Source: Parvularcula bermudensis HTCC2503 | Lineage (GTDB): Bacteria; Pseudomonadota; Alphaproteobacteria; Caulobacterales; Parvularculaceae | Length of the DNA: 64,000 nt | Assembly (NCBI RefSeq): GCF_000152825.2 | Contig: NC_014414.1 | Location: forward strand, 248,001-312,000 | Direction of reading: 5' to 3' | Part shown: positions 8,921 to 19,762 of the stretch, piece by piece | Layout of the letters: the number at the start of each line of letters is the position of its first letter | Numbering within the stretch: position 1 is the first letter of the stretch | Made by a program: the position numbers and the translations under genes | The notes under the pieces: generated by a model | The model's database searches: none | Told to the model about the DNA's origin: nothing | Seen by the model: the letters and a program-made list of their open reading frames with translations, nothing else

Positions 8921-9421
8921 TCAGAGGGTCCGATACATGACGAGGGCGTCCACCGCGCCCTTAGTGGGGTGCATAAAAGCGCCGGGCAGCCGACCGACAA
9001 TGGCAAACCCATGCTGCGACCAGAGATGCACCGCCTGCGTATTGCTCGACACCACGAAATTGAATTGCATCGCGGTAAACCCGGCGAGACGCGCCTGGCG
9101 GAGAGAGTGCGTGCAGAGAGCCGAGGCGATCCCCTTCCCCCTCGCCCCTTCAGCGACGATATATCCGCAATTGGCGACATGATCACCGCCGCCCTGGTGA
9201 TTGGCCCGCAGATAATAGGTTCCAACCGTCTCCCTCTCCCCTGTGGCGAGGAACACTTGCCGCCCCTCCCCTTGCCAATAGGCGATCGCGGCCTCGGACG
9301 ACATGTGACGCGGCAAGGGATAGGTCTCTCCCGCGCGAATCACAGGCATCAGTAAGCGCGCCAGGTCCGCGTCGTCCCCCCGTTTCGCTCGCCGAATGGT
9401 CAGTCCACTGTCATTCTTCAT
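8921..9421 (-). CDS. GNAT-family N-acetyltransferase
   Basis: The 166-residue cytosolic protein has the GNAT fold: an N-terminal LTIRRAKRGDDADLARLL, then ETVGTYYLRANHQG, the acetyl-CoA pyrophosphate loop VAEGARGKGIASALC (R/Q-x-x-G-x-A pattern), and the C-terminal NTQAVHLWSQHGFAIVGRLP, where N and the aromatic Y/W-GF segment are conserved. It resembles phosphinothricin/amino-acid acetyltransferases, but the substrate is not readable. It is convergent with the OmpA-like gene, 34 bases away. A Rho-independent terminator of the upstream esterase gene ends only eight bases before its ATG, so it must rely on a promoter overlapping that hairpin or on read-through. Confidence 0.85.
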   Translation of the reverse strand: MKNDSGLTIRRAKRGDDADLARLLMPVIRAGETYPLPRHMSSEAAIAYWQGEGRQVFLATGERETVGTYYLRANHQGGGDHVANCGYIVAEGARGKGIASALCTHSLRQARLAGFTAMQFNFVVSSNTQAVHLWSQHGFAIVGRLPGAFMHPTKGAVDALVMYRTL

Positions 9422-9429
9422 CAGCCACG

Positions 9430-9454
9430 AAAAAGGGGCGGTCGCAGCCGCCCC
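9430..9454 (-). terminator. Rho-independent terminator of the esterase gene
   Basis: On the minus strand a perfect 7-bp stem, GGGGCGG with CCGCCCC (bases 9448-9454 and 9435-9441) and a six-base loop, is followed by a T5 tract (9434-9430). It sits 45 bases after the esterase stop and immediately before the GNAT start. Confidence 0.88.
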
Positions 9455-9499
9455 TGATCCCTTATTGTCCGCCGCCGGGGCGGAGAGAGCACACTGTCC

Positions 9500-11092
9500 C
9501 TAAACGAAGTTCCACGCCTCCGCCTCGGCAAGGAGCGGATTATCACTAAGGCCGTCGGGGAGGTCGAAACCGTCGACCACCACCACATTTTCGATATCTT
9601 CGATGGAGATTTTGAGGTCCTGAAGGGTCAAGGTCCCCTCATTATAGGCATCCGCTTTCTCGGAGCTGAGGCGCAAGACCAGCGTATCATTGCCTTCACC
9701 GCCAAAGGCCAGAAGGCGCTCGAAAATACTACGTCTCGCGAACAAATCCTGATCGGTATAGATGAAGATGTCATCGCCCTCATCACCGAACATGGTGTCA
9801 AAGCCCGACCCTTTGATCAGGATATCGTTACCGAGGCCACCGCGGACGACGTCCCAGCCGTCATTGTCGACCAGCACATCATTCCCATCATCCCCGTACA
9901 GAGAATCTGTACCCGAGCCGCCGGAAATGAGATCGTTGCCGCCCCCGCCGAGGATTTCATCGTTTCCAGTGCCGCCAAGCACCATATCGTCACCAAGGCC
10001 GAGATCAACGAAATCCCGTCCTTCCCGGGCGACGACGAAATCGTCACCGTCCGTGCCGACCAGGTCGTCACGTCCCAGCGTTCCAACGATATTCTCGGCA
10101 GTCAGGGTCTCCAGCATAGTCTGCACAAGAATTTTCTGTGCCGCCTCGCTGGGATGGATCGGATCGACAAAGGCGATTTGATCCAGCGGCACGCCCCGCA
10201 CCGGCTTGTTGATCGCATCCCCAAACAAGGTCACCGGGATAATGCCTGTGTAGAAACCAAAGGTGGTATAGTCAGCGGTCAGCTCCTGCTGGAACAGGGC
10301 CACGTCGAAGACTTCGATATTGATGCCAAGGCTGGTTTCGAGGGCGTCTTCGGACTGGAACAATAGCTCATTATAAAAGTCGACCCCAGCGGAGTTCGCC
10401 GCCTTACCATTCGCACTGGCCAAGCTGCCGAGCAGCGTCTCACTGACCTTCGGGATGGTGTAAAGGAAGACCGTTCCAACGCCGAGATCGGCGAGGATCG
10501 ACACCTGATCGACGATCGAATCGAACACCTCAACGGCGAAGTCCTGTCCCACCTGTTCCGCTTCGGCGCGGGTGATATTGCCCATCCCCGGAATGATGTT
10601 CCGGGTCAGCTCGTTCCCCAGATCGTTGATACCGGTCAACATGGACACCGCCACATTGGAGAGGTCCTGCCCCGGCTCCAGCGTATCGAGGAACCAGGCC
10701 ACCTGACCGGGCAGGTCGACCCGGTCATCAGCATAGGGATTGGTGGGATCGATCTCGACGCTCGCAGCCTCTTGGGCCAGCTGCTGCCACGACCGATCAA
10801 TCGAGGCCCGGGACGCGGTCACGCCGAAATTTTCCGCCGAGCCGCCGGCCACGCCATTGGTGAGCTCATCGAGGGATTTGGTGTCGATCCCCAACTCGTC
10901 GGTCAGGCCCAATTCGTAGGCGAAATAGTCGGCATAATTATAGCCGTCGCTGAACCGTCCCTCTGAATAAACAAGCTCTGACTGGATCTGCAACGGCACG
11001 TCCGTCGCTTCGCGGTAGTTCGACTGGATGCCGTTATCCGTCAGGCTGTCCCCGAAAAAGACAATCTTTCCAAAACTCGGAAGTGGCGACAT
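9500..11092 (-). CDS. Secreted GDSL/SGNH esterase with C-terminal RTX calcium-binding repeats
   Basis: The 530-residue protein has two parts. Residues 1-335 are a SGNH hydrolase: block I FFGDSLTDNG with nucleophile Ser16, the oxyanion Asn in TGINDLGNEL near 155, and the catalytic Asp310 and His313 of DPIHPSEAA. This resembles lipase/acylhydrolases and thermolabile haemolysin-type enzymes. Residues about 345-445 hold six or seven GGxGxDxx-type nonapeptides (GGTGNDEIL, GGGGNDLIS, GGSGTDSLY and later ones) that bind calcium after export. There is no N-terminal signal peptide, so a type I (ABC/HlyD/TolC) route using the C-terminus is expected. No T1SS genes lie in the window. Likely an extracellular lipid or ester scavenger. 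Confidence 0.87.
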   Translation of the reverse strand: MSPLPSFGKIVFFGDSLTDNGIQSNYREATDVPLQIQSELVYSEGRFSDGYNYADYFAYELGLTDELGIDTKSLDELTNGVAGGSAENFGVTASRASIDRSWQQLAQEAASVEIDPTNPYADDRVDLPGQVAWFLDTLEPGQDLSNVAVSMLTGINDLGNELTRNIIPGMGNITRAEAEQVGQDFAVEVFDSIVDQVSILADLGVGTVFLYTIPKVSETLLGSLASANGKAANSAGVDFYNELLFQSEDALETSLGINIEVFDVALFQQELTADYTTFGFYTGIIPVTLFGDAINKPVRGVPLDQIAFVDPIHPSEAAQKILVQTMLETLTAENIVGTLGRDDLVGTDGDDFVVAREGRDFVDLGLGDDMVLGGTGNDEILGGGGNDLISGGSGTDSLYGDDGNDVLVDNDGWDVVRGGLGNDILIKGSGFDTMFGDEGDDIFIYTDQDLFARRSIFERLLAFGGEGNDTLVLRLSSEKADAYNEGTLTLQDLKISIEDIENVVVVDGFDLPDGLSDNPLLAEAEAWNFV

Positions 11093-11574
11093 GACTCGTG
11101 TTCCCTATTTTATTTGCCGTGTTTCTCATTGAAGAGAGACCAAGCAAAAAAGTGGCCTTTTTCCCCGTCGCGTTGACATAATTTTAAGAGTGCGGCGGGC
11201 GGTTCTTTTCGGGCATACCAAGGGGCCGTAAGCCAATTCTTGTCAATATGTTAACGCCGATTGCCTGCGTTATACATGCTTAAGGATGTATTATCGACAC
11301 AGATGCGGCGTCTGAGGGCAGCGGAAAGGCGCATTCCGCCCCGTCCTGGCGGCTTGCCGCGGCGCCGTGGCTGTGTATAACGCGGCCATTCGCGGTGGTG
11401 CACCGGACGGTGCGGCAGACATGAAGGAGAGGCGCGTCGATCGAAACGGGTTTTTCTGACCATCTGTCGTTCCCGTTCTCTGCGCCATTTTCTGAAACCG
11501 CCCGATGCTTTCCCCGCGAATAGGCCAGGGCCAACCGTCGAGGTGTTCATGTCCTCGACCTTTGAGAAGCCATT
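11093..11574. other. 482-base intergenic region between the esterase gene and rpsA
   Basis: No open frame here looks like a gene. It must hold the promoter of the esterase (minus) and that of rpsA (plus). Its left half is AT-richer than the surroundings, with a TTGACA at 11173-11178 lacking a convincing -10 partner. The right half is GC-rich and can form several hairpins, as expected of a long rpsA leader. The usual upstream neighbour of rpsA, cmk, is absent. Confidence 0.6.
11354..11381 (+). promoter_or_regulatory. Possible sigma-70 promoter for rpsA
   Basis: TTGCCG at 11354-11359 and TATAAC at 11376-11381 are separated by 16 bases. Transcription from here would give an untranslated leader of about 185 bases before rpsA. 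The match is moderate and other starts are possible. Confidence 0.35.
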
Positions 11575-13281
11575 TTGTCTGAAATTGACACATTCAACCC
11601 CTCCCGTGACGAGTTTGCCGAGATGTTCGAGGCATCGGTCGTCGATCGGGAAACCTTCGAACAAACGGTGGTCAAAGGGACCATCACAGCCATCGAAAAA
11701 GACGTTGCGATTGTCGATGTCGGTCTGAAGACCGAGGGGCGTGTGCCCTTGCGTGAATTCGGTGACCCATCGAAAGACCCGGTGGCCGTCGGCGATCAGG
11801 TCGATGTGTTTATCGACCGGATCGAAAATGCCCATGGCGAAGCGGTGATCAGCCGTGACCGCGCCCGCCGTGAAGAGGCGTGGGAACGCCTTGAACACAA
11901 TTTCGAGGATGACGACCGGGTCGAAGGCGTCATTTTCAACCGCGTCAAAGGCGGATTCACCGTCGACCTTGGCGGGGCCGTGGCGTTCCTGCCCGGCAGT
12001 CAGGTCGACATCCGCCCGGTACGGGATGCCGGCCCGCTGATGAATATCCCCCAGCCCTTCAAGATTTTGAAGATGGACAAACGCCGGGGCAATATCGTGG
12101 TCTCGCGTCGCTCCGTCCTCGAAGAGGATCGGGCCGAACATCGCCAGGAGGTCGTGCGCGACCTCAATGAGGGCGACGAGCGGGATGGCGTGGTGAAGAA
12201 CATCACCGATTACGGCGCATTCGTCGAATTGGCGCCGGGCGTCGATGGCTTGCTTCACGTGACCGACATGAGCTGGAGCCGGGTCAACCACCCCTCCGAA
12301 GTTCTCAATGTCAACGACACGGTCTCGGTGAAGATCATCAAGATCAATCCGGAAACCTCGCGTATCTCCCTCGGCATGAAGCAGCTTCAGCCTGATCCCT
12401 GGGACGGTGTCGCGGCGAAATATCCGATTGGCGGCAAATTCCACGGCAAGGTCACGAACATCACCGATTACGGGGCGTTCGTTGAGCTGGAAGACGGCAT
12501 CGAAGGGCTCGTCCACGTGTCCGAGATGTCTTGGGTCAAGAAGAACGTCCCCCCCAGTTCCATCGTCTCTTCCGGTCAGGAAGTCGATGTCATGGTGCTT
12601 GAGGTCGACGAGCAGAAGCGCCGGGTGTCCCTCGGCCTGAAGCAGACCTTGTCCAATCCGTGGGAGAGCTTTGCCGAGAAGCATCCGATCGGCTCCATCG
12701 TCGAAGGCGAAGTCAAGAACATCACCGAATTCGGTCTGTTCATTGGGATCGACGACGATATGGACGGGATGGTCCACCTCTCCGATCTCGACTGGGATCG
12801 CCAGGGCGATGATGCCATCCGCGACTATCAAAAGGGCGATATGGTCAAGGCCAAGGTCCTGGATGTCGATCCGGACAAGGAGCGTATTTCCCTTGGGATC
12901 AAGCAGGTGGCCAACGATCCGATGGACGCCATTGCCGAGCTCAATCGCGGTGATGACGTGACCTGCACGGTGACGGCCGTCGAAAATGGCGGCATCGAGG
13001 TTCGGGTGGGCAGCGATGGGGGGCCGAAGGCCTTTATCCGCAAGTCAGACCTCAGCCGTGATCGGAACGAGCAGCGTCCTGAGCGGTTCGCCGTCGGCGA
13101 CAAGATCGATGCGCGCGTGATCGCGCTCGATCCGCAATCCCGCCGTCTGTCCCTGTCGATCAAGGCGCGGGAGATTGCCGAGGAGAAAGAGGCGGTCGAA
13201 CAATTCGGCTCCGCCGATTCAGGCGCCTCTCTCGGCGACATTCTCGGGGCCGCCCTCAAGGATACCGAAGACGCGGGTTAA
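11575..13281 (+). CDS. rpsA: 30S ribosomal protein S1
   Basis: The 568-residue protein contains six consecutive S1/OB-fold RNA-binding domains, visible as repeats of the type G-x-V-K-N-I-T-D-Y-G-A-F-V-E-L followed by GLLHVTDMSW or GLVHVSEMSW and closing with R-I/V-SLGLKQ. S1 binds mRNA leaders and docks them on the small subunit. The conserved N-terminus (TFNPSRDEFAEM) can only be included with a TTG start at 11575, preceded by GAGAAG five bases upstream; the next in-frame ATG is codon 17. The gene stands alone, without the common cmk upstream or ihfB downstream, and ends at a textbook terminator. Autoregulation through the long leader is typical of rpsA. Confidence 0.96.
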   Translation: MSEIDTFNPSRDEFAEMFEASVVDRETFEQTVVKGTITAIEKDVAIVDVGLKTEGRVPLREFGDPSKDPVAVGDQVDVFIDRIENAHGEAVISRDRARREEAWERLEHNFEDDDRVEGVIFNRVKGGFTVDLGGAVAFLPGSQVDIRPVRDAGPLMNIPQPFKILKMDKRRGNIVVSRRSVLEEDRAEHRQEVVRDLNEGDERDGVVKNITDYGAFVELAPGVDGLLHVTDMSWSRVNHPSEVLNVNDTVSVKIIKINPETSRISLGMKQLQPDPWDGVAAKYPIGGKFHGKVTNITDYGAFVELEDGIEGLVHVSEMSWVKKNVPPSSIVSSGQEVDVMVLEVDEQKRRVSLGLKQTLSNPWESFAEKHPIGSIVEGEVKNITEFGLFIGIDDDMDGMVHLSDLDWDRQGDDAIRDYQKGDMVKAKVLDVDPDKERISLGIKQVANDPMDAIAELNRGDDVTCTVTAVENGGIEVRVGSDGGPKAFIRKSDLSRDRNEQRPERFAVGDKIDARVIALDPQSRRLSLSIKAREIAEEKEAVEQFGSADSGASLGDILGAALKDTEDAG

Positions 13282-13312
13282 TGCAGCGCCCCTCATCTCG
13301 GTAATCAATTTG

Positions 13313-13342
13313 CCCCCGGAGGATCACCTCCGGGGGTTTTTT
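13313..13342 (+). terminator. Rho-independent terminator of rpsA
   Basis: A perfect 10-bp stem (CCCCCGGAGG at 13313-13322 pairing with 13327-13336) with a four-base loop ATCA is followed directly by six T. It lies 31 bases after the rpsA stop. Confidence 0.95.
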
Positions 13343-13387
13343 GTGGCCGCGGAAAGCCGAGAGGGGGTCAGCCCCCTCCCCGGGCGG

Positions 13388-15616
<2,229 letters not shown>

Positions 15617-15734
15617 CTATTGCTTGCCGGAGAGAGAGTAGAGCGAATTTCGTCGATTTCACCCATCGGCCGCCCCGATACCCCCCGCCCCTCCCCCCTA
15701 CGGGTCGCGCAAGGACGGGAGGAGAGCGGGATCG

Positions 15735-17114
15735 TCAGCGTTTCTTGTCGACGTAAGGGTTGTCGCCTTTTCGCAGGAAGAGCCGCACCGGCACAGCGTC
15801 AATACCGAACGCTTCCCTGATGCCGCCGACGAGATATCTCTTATAGCTTTCGGGAAGGTAATCCGCCCGCTGACAATGGGCCATAAAGGTTGGGGGGCGC
15901 GTGTTCACCTGGGCGATGAAACGGATCTTGATCCGTCTCCCCCCCACCGCCGGGGGCGGGTGTTTGGCGACGGCGGCGGCGAGCCAGGTATTGAGATCAG
16001 AGGTCCGCACCTGGGCATTCCAGTCGCGATAGACCTTCACGACATGGGGCATGAACCGATCGATGCCGCGCCCCGTCTTGGCACTCAACAGGACGACCGG
16101 CGCGCCGGGGGCCTGGGGCAACAGACGCCCCGCCATCTCCCGCAGCGCCCTTGCCGCCTCATCCTTGTCGTCGATGAGGTCCCATTTATTCGCGACGATG
16201 ACGAGGGCGCGTCCTTCCTTCAGGGCGAGGTCGGCGATCTGTAGGTCCTGCTTTTCGAAGGGCTGGGTTGCATCGATCAGGAGGGCCACGACCTCGGCGA
16301 AGCGGATCGCCCTCAACGTATCGCCGACGGATAATTTTTCTAACTTGTCCTGTACCTTGGCCCGGCGCCTCAGGCCCGCCGTATCGAACAGTTTGACAGG
16401 CCAGTCCCGGTCATCGGCGACATAGCGCCATTCGGCCGAAATCGTATCGCGGGTAATGCCTGCCTCAGGCCCGGTCAGCACACGATCCTCGCCGAGCAGC
16501 TGGTTGACGAGGGTCGACTTCCCCGCATTGGGCCGGCCGACAATTGCCAATCGCAACGGCTTGCGCGGATCGTCCCAGGCCAGCGTTTCCGCTTCTTCCT
16601 TAATCTGATGATCGATCCCACTCTCGGCGAGTTTCGAGATCACCGCCTGATAGAGGTCCGCCATGCCTTCGCCATGCTCAGCCGAAATGGGCACGGGGTC
16701 GCCGAGACCGAGGCGATAGGCCTCATAGGCCCCTTCCTCGCCGCGTCCTTCGGTCTTGTTCGCCACGACGATGACCGGACGGCCCGCCGACCTGAGCATC
16801 TGCGCGAGTTCTTCGTCTTGCGCCGTCACCCCCGCCCGCGCATCGATCAAGAAGAGGCTGAGATCGGCAAGGCCGATGGCCTTTTCGGTGCCTGCCCGCA
16901 TTCGCGCCTGGAGGCTTCCCTGCTGCGCCTCCTCAAGGCCCGCCGTGTCGATCAATGTCAGGTCGAGATCGCCGAAAGTCGCCTCGATCTCTCGACGGTC
17001 GCGGGTCACCCCCGGCTCATCATGCACGAGGGCCAGTTTGCGCCCGGCAAGACGATTAAAGAGCGTCGATTTCCCGACATTGGGTCGACCGATGATGGCA
17101 AGTCTGATGCGCAT
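15735..17114 (-). CDS. der: Ribosome biogenesis GTPase Der (EngA)
   Basis: The 459-residue protein has two GTPase domains in tandem and a C-terminal KH-like domain, unique to Der, which acts in 50S subunit assembly. First domain: G1 GRPNVGKST at residues 9-17, G3 DTAGLEE, G4 NKTEG. Second domain, from about residue 185: GRPNAGKST, DTAGLRRR, NKWDL. The C-terminal FIAQVNTRPPTF and a basic end (FLRKGDNPYVDKKR) are typical. I chose ATG 17114 because MRIRLAIIGRPNVG is the family start; an upstream ATG at 17150 adds twelve unconserved residues. It is divergent from uup across 95 bases. Confidence 0.95.
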   Translation of the reverse strand: MRIRLAIIGRPNVGKSTLFNRLAGRKLALVHDEPGVTRDRREIEATFGDLDLTLIDTAGLEEAQQGSLQARMRAGTEKAIGLADLSLFLIDARAGVTAQDEELAQMLRSAGRPVIVVANKTEGRGEEGAYEAYRLGLGDPVPISAEHGEGMADLYQAVISKLAESGIDHQIKEEAETLAWDDPRKPLRLAIVGRPNAGKSTLVNQLLGEDRVLTGPEAGITRDTISAEWRYVADDRDWPVKLFDTAGLRRRAKVQDKLEKLSVGDTLRAIRFAEVVALLIDATQPFEKQDLQIADLALKEGRALVIVANKWDLIDDKDEAARALREMAGRLLPQAPGAPVVLLSAKTGRGIDRFMPHVVKVYRDWNAQVRTSDLNTWLAAAVAKHPPPAVGGRRIKIRFIAQVNTRPPTFMAHCQRADYLPESYKRYLVGGIREAFGIDAVPVRLFLRKGDNPYVDKKR

Positions 17115-17209
17115 CCCTGTGCGCTTAGGCGTCCTGCCGGGGGCGTGCAAATCCCTTGAGGGCGGGGGGCCTTTTCGGCCGGCGGTCCAGCGCCTAAGGC
17201 CGTGAGCCT

Positions 17210-19048
17210 ATGGCCGCTCCCCTCCTCACCCTTTCCGATGTCCACCTGTCCCTCGGCGGCAAGGATCTCTTCACCGGCGCCGACCTGCAAGTCGGGGAGC
17301 GCGATCGCATCGCCGTGGTGGGCCGCAACGGCACGGGGAAGTCGACCTTTTTGAAGATAGCCGCCGGGCTGATGGAGGCCGATCGCGGCGACCGGACGGT
17401 GCGTGGCGGGGTGAGCTTGCGCTATTTAGAGCAGGATCCCGACCTCTCCGGCTTCGCCAGCATCGATGATGCGGTCCGGGACGGTCTTGGCCCCGCCGAC
17501 GAGGCTGGGGCCATTCCCGGCCTGCTCGCGGTGCTCGACTTAGACCCTACACGCTCGCCCAAGGGGCTCTCGGGCGGTGAAGCCCGGCGGGTGGCGATCG
17601 CCCGTGCCCTGGCCCCGGGACCCGATCTTTTACTTCTCGACGAGCCGACCAACCACCTCGACCTGCCCACCATCACCTGGCTTGAGGAGAGCCTGATCCG
17701 AAGCCGGGCAGCTTTGGTTGTGATCAGCCACGACCGCCGATTTCTCTCCACACTGACGACCCGGACCGTGTGGATCGATCGGGGCGTGACCCGCAACCTC
17801 GATGAAGGGTTCTCCAGCTTCGAGGCCTGGAGGGATCAGGTCTATGCCGAAGAGGAACGCGACGCGCACAAACTGTCCCGCCAGATCGTGCGCGAAGAAC
17901 ACTGGCTGCGTTACGGGGTCACGGCTCGTCGGAAACGCAATGTCCGACGCCTTGGCGATCTCCACGCCTTGAGGGAAAAGCGACGCACCCTGTCCCGTCC
18001 CCAAGGCAGTGTGACCATGACGGCCGCCCAAGCCGAGGACAGCGGAAAGAAAGTCGTCGAAACGACAGCGCTCTGTTTCCGCTATGATGGTCGATCGCTG
18101 GTCGAGGGCCTGGATCTCAAGCTTCACCGCGGGGATCGCCTCGGCATTGTGGGGCCGAACGGGGCGGGCAAAACCACCTTGCTCAAATTGTTGACGGGCG
18201 CCCTCGCCCCCGACGAGGGCAGTGTCACCCATGGCACAAAGCTCGATATTATCGGCCTCGATCAGCAGCGCGCCGGGTTGAAGGACGGGACCGTCGTGCT
18301 TGATGCCCTGACCGGCGGCCGAGGAGACAGCATTTCCGTCGGCGGCGAACAACGGCACGCTGTGGGCTATCTCAAGGATTTCCTGTTCACCCCCGATCAG
18401 GCCCGCCAGCCCGTCGGCGCCCTGTCCGGCGGGGAGCGTGGGCGATTGGCCCTCGCCATCGCCCTGGCCCAGCCCTCGAATTTATTGATCCTCGACGAGC
18501 CGACAAACGACCTCGACCTCGAAACCCTCGATGTCCTCGAAGACACGCTGGCGAGTTATACCGGCACCTTGCTGCTGGTCAGCCACGACCGGGATTTCCT
18601 CGACCGGATCGTCACGGCGATCCTCGCCCCCTCCCCTGCCGCCGATGGGCAATGGATCCTCTATGCCGGCGGCTATGACGATATGATCCGTGCACAGCGG
18701 CGTGTCGGGGCTGCGGAGGCGGTGGACACCTCTTCAACACCCTCCCGCGCCTCAAGCAACGCCGCAGCACAGGGCGCCGCCGATCGCCGAACGCAGCGGC
18801 AATCAAAATTGTCGTACAAGGACCAACTGGCCCTCGATCAATTGCCAGGGAAGATGGCGGCGCTGGAGGGGGAGATTGCCGCCCTTCAGAAGACCCTCGA
18901 TGACCCGTCTCTTTTTACGAAAGACCGTTCGGCCTTCGACAAAGCCTCAACGGCCCTGGCCGCGGCGGAAGCGGCCCTGAGTGAGGCGGAGGATCAATGG
19001 TTGACCCTGGAGGAGCGGCGAGAGGCCCTTGCGGCGGAGGCCGAGTGA
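17210..19048 (+). CDS. uup: ABC-F family ATPase, Uup type
   Basis: The 612-residue soluble protein has two ABC domains and no membrane segments. Domain 1: Walker A GRNGTGKST near 38, signature LSGGE, Walker B LLLDEPTNHLD, ISHDRRFL. Domain 2: GPNGAGKTT near 320, LSGGERGRLALA, LLILDEPTNDLD, VSHDRDFLDR. The linker has the Uup-type EEHWLRYGVTARRKRN motif, and the last about 70 residues form an acidic/alanine-rich coiled coil as in Uup, which binds DNA or ribosomes. ABC-F proteins of this branch affect ribosome function and transposon excision precision. The gene starts 95 bases from divergent der. No translation-factor partner is adjacent. Confidence 0.88.
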   Translation: MAAPLLTLSDVHLSLGGKDLFTGADLQVGERDRIAVVGRNGTGKSTFLKIAAGLMEADRGDRTVRGGVSLRYLEQDPDLSGFASIDDAVRDGLGPADEAGAIPGLLAVLDLDPTRSPKGLSGGEARRVAIARALAPGPDLLLLDEPTNHLDLPTITWLEESLIRSRAALVVISHDRRFLSTLTTRTVWIDRGVTRNLDEGFSSFEAWRDQVYAEEERDAHKLSRQIVREEHWLRYGVTARRKRNVRRLGDLHALREKRRTLSRPQGSVTMTAAQAEDSGKKVVETTALCFRYDGRSLVEGLDLKLHRGDRLGIVGPNGAGKTTLLKLLTGALAPDEGSVTHGTKLDIIGLDQQRAGLKDGTVVLDALTGGRGDSISVGGEQRHAVGYLKDFLFTPDQARQPVGALSGGERGRLALAIALAQPSNLLILDEPTNDLDLETLDVLEDTLASYTGTLLLVSHDRDFLDRIVTAILAPSPAADGQWILYAGGYDDMIRAQRRVGAAEAVDTSSTPSRASSNAAAQGAADRRTQRQSKLSYKDQLALDQLPGKMAALEGEIAALQKTLDDPSLFTKDRSAFDKASTALAAAEAALSEAEDQWLTLEERREALAAEAE

Positions 19049-19089
19049 TCCCTTTCGCCGTGAGCGGCCCTGCCGTGACAGGGGCCCGC

Positions 19090-19126
19090 CAAAGAAAAGG
19101 TGGCCCTGGCGAAGCCGAGCCACCTT
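19090..19126 (-). terminator. Rho-independent terminator of the small outer-membrane protein gene
   Basis: On the minus strand AAGGTGGC (19126-19119) pairs with GCCACCTT (19104-19097) around an internal GGC/GCC helix, followed by T-rich TTTTCTTT. The hairpin also lies 40-80 bases after the uup stop and could act for both convergent genes. Confidence 0.78.
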
Positions 19127-19152
19127 CTCATCCCCCCAGGCGGGATAAAGCC

Positions 19153-19707
19153 TTAAAAGTCGTACCCAACCGCCACGGTCAAACTGTCGCCATCAAGATC
19201 GTCGATGTCATATTTTGTATAATCTGCGCGAAGATAGAAATTCGACTGAAGACGATATTCACCACCAAAACCAAGGGCGACCCCACCGCCGCTTTCGGTA
19301 TCGTCAATTGAACCGGCTTCGAAACCGACCTCAGCCTGAATCAAGCCAAATCGTCCGAAGACCGTAAATTCAGGAGATAGAGGATATTCCCCGCGAAGAT
19401 AACCGGCGAAGGCGTAGTTGAGATTGACGTCAACGCCCGCGACCTCATCGTCTCCTAAACCGAAGGAAAGCTCGCCCTCCACCGAGAGGTAAGGGCTGAT
19501 GGCCGCGCCGAGCCGGCCCGTCAGCACTTCAAGATCGATACTGTCTTCCGAAATGAAGGGCAGGTCGTCTTCGATATCGATACTGAGGAAATTAAGGCCC
19601 AGCTCTCCATACCGGGTGAGTTGGGTTGAGCCCGCATATTGCGCACTCGCCACCATCGGCAGGGCGGCAACACCGCAAGCGAGCGCAGAGAGGACAAAGG
19701 ATTTCAT
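19153..19707 (-). CDS. Small outer-membrane beta-barrel protein, copy A
   Basis: The 184-residue precursor has a signal peptide (MKSFVLSALACGVAALPMVASAQ, cleavage after the ASA-like site near residue 22). The mature part alternates short amphipathic strands and turns, for example GELGLNFLSID, LSVEGELSFGLG, YAFAGYLRGEYPLSPEF, YLRADYTKYDID, and ends in VGYDF with the C-terminal phenylalanine needed for Bam-dependent insertion. This fits the OMP_b-brl/Opa-like eight-stranded barrel group. The next upstream gene is a paralogue with the same layout (EGES/EGEL, YPxS, FYLRADY...YDIDD/YDIED). Function beyond a structural barrel is not readable. Confidence 0.8.
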   Translation of the reverse strand: MKSFVLSALACGVAALPMVASAQYAGSTQLTRYGELGLNFLSIDIEDDLPFISEDSIDLEVLTGRLGAAISPYLSVEGELSFGLGDDEVAGVDVNLNYAFAGYLRGEYPLSPEFTVFGRFGLIQAEVGFEAGSIDDTESGGGVALGFGGEYRLQSNFYLRADYTKYDIDDLDGDSLTVAVGYDF

Positions 19708-19762
19708 GGAGCACTCTCATGTTAGTGCCGGACCCATTCCGACACATATCCAGGCGATCTGA

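Noticed and set aside
11173-11178. TTGACA as the rpsA -35 element
   Set aside because: No acceptable -10 sequence occurs 16-18 bases downstream.
11251-12831. Minus-strand open frame of 526 codons across rpsA
   Set aside because: Antisense to the S1 repeats; its repeated look mirrors the S1 domains.
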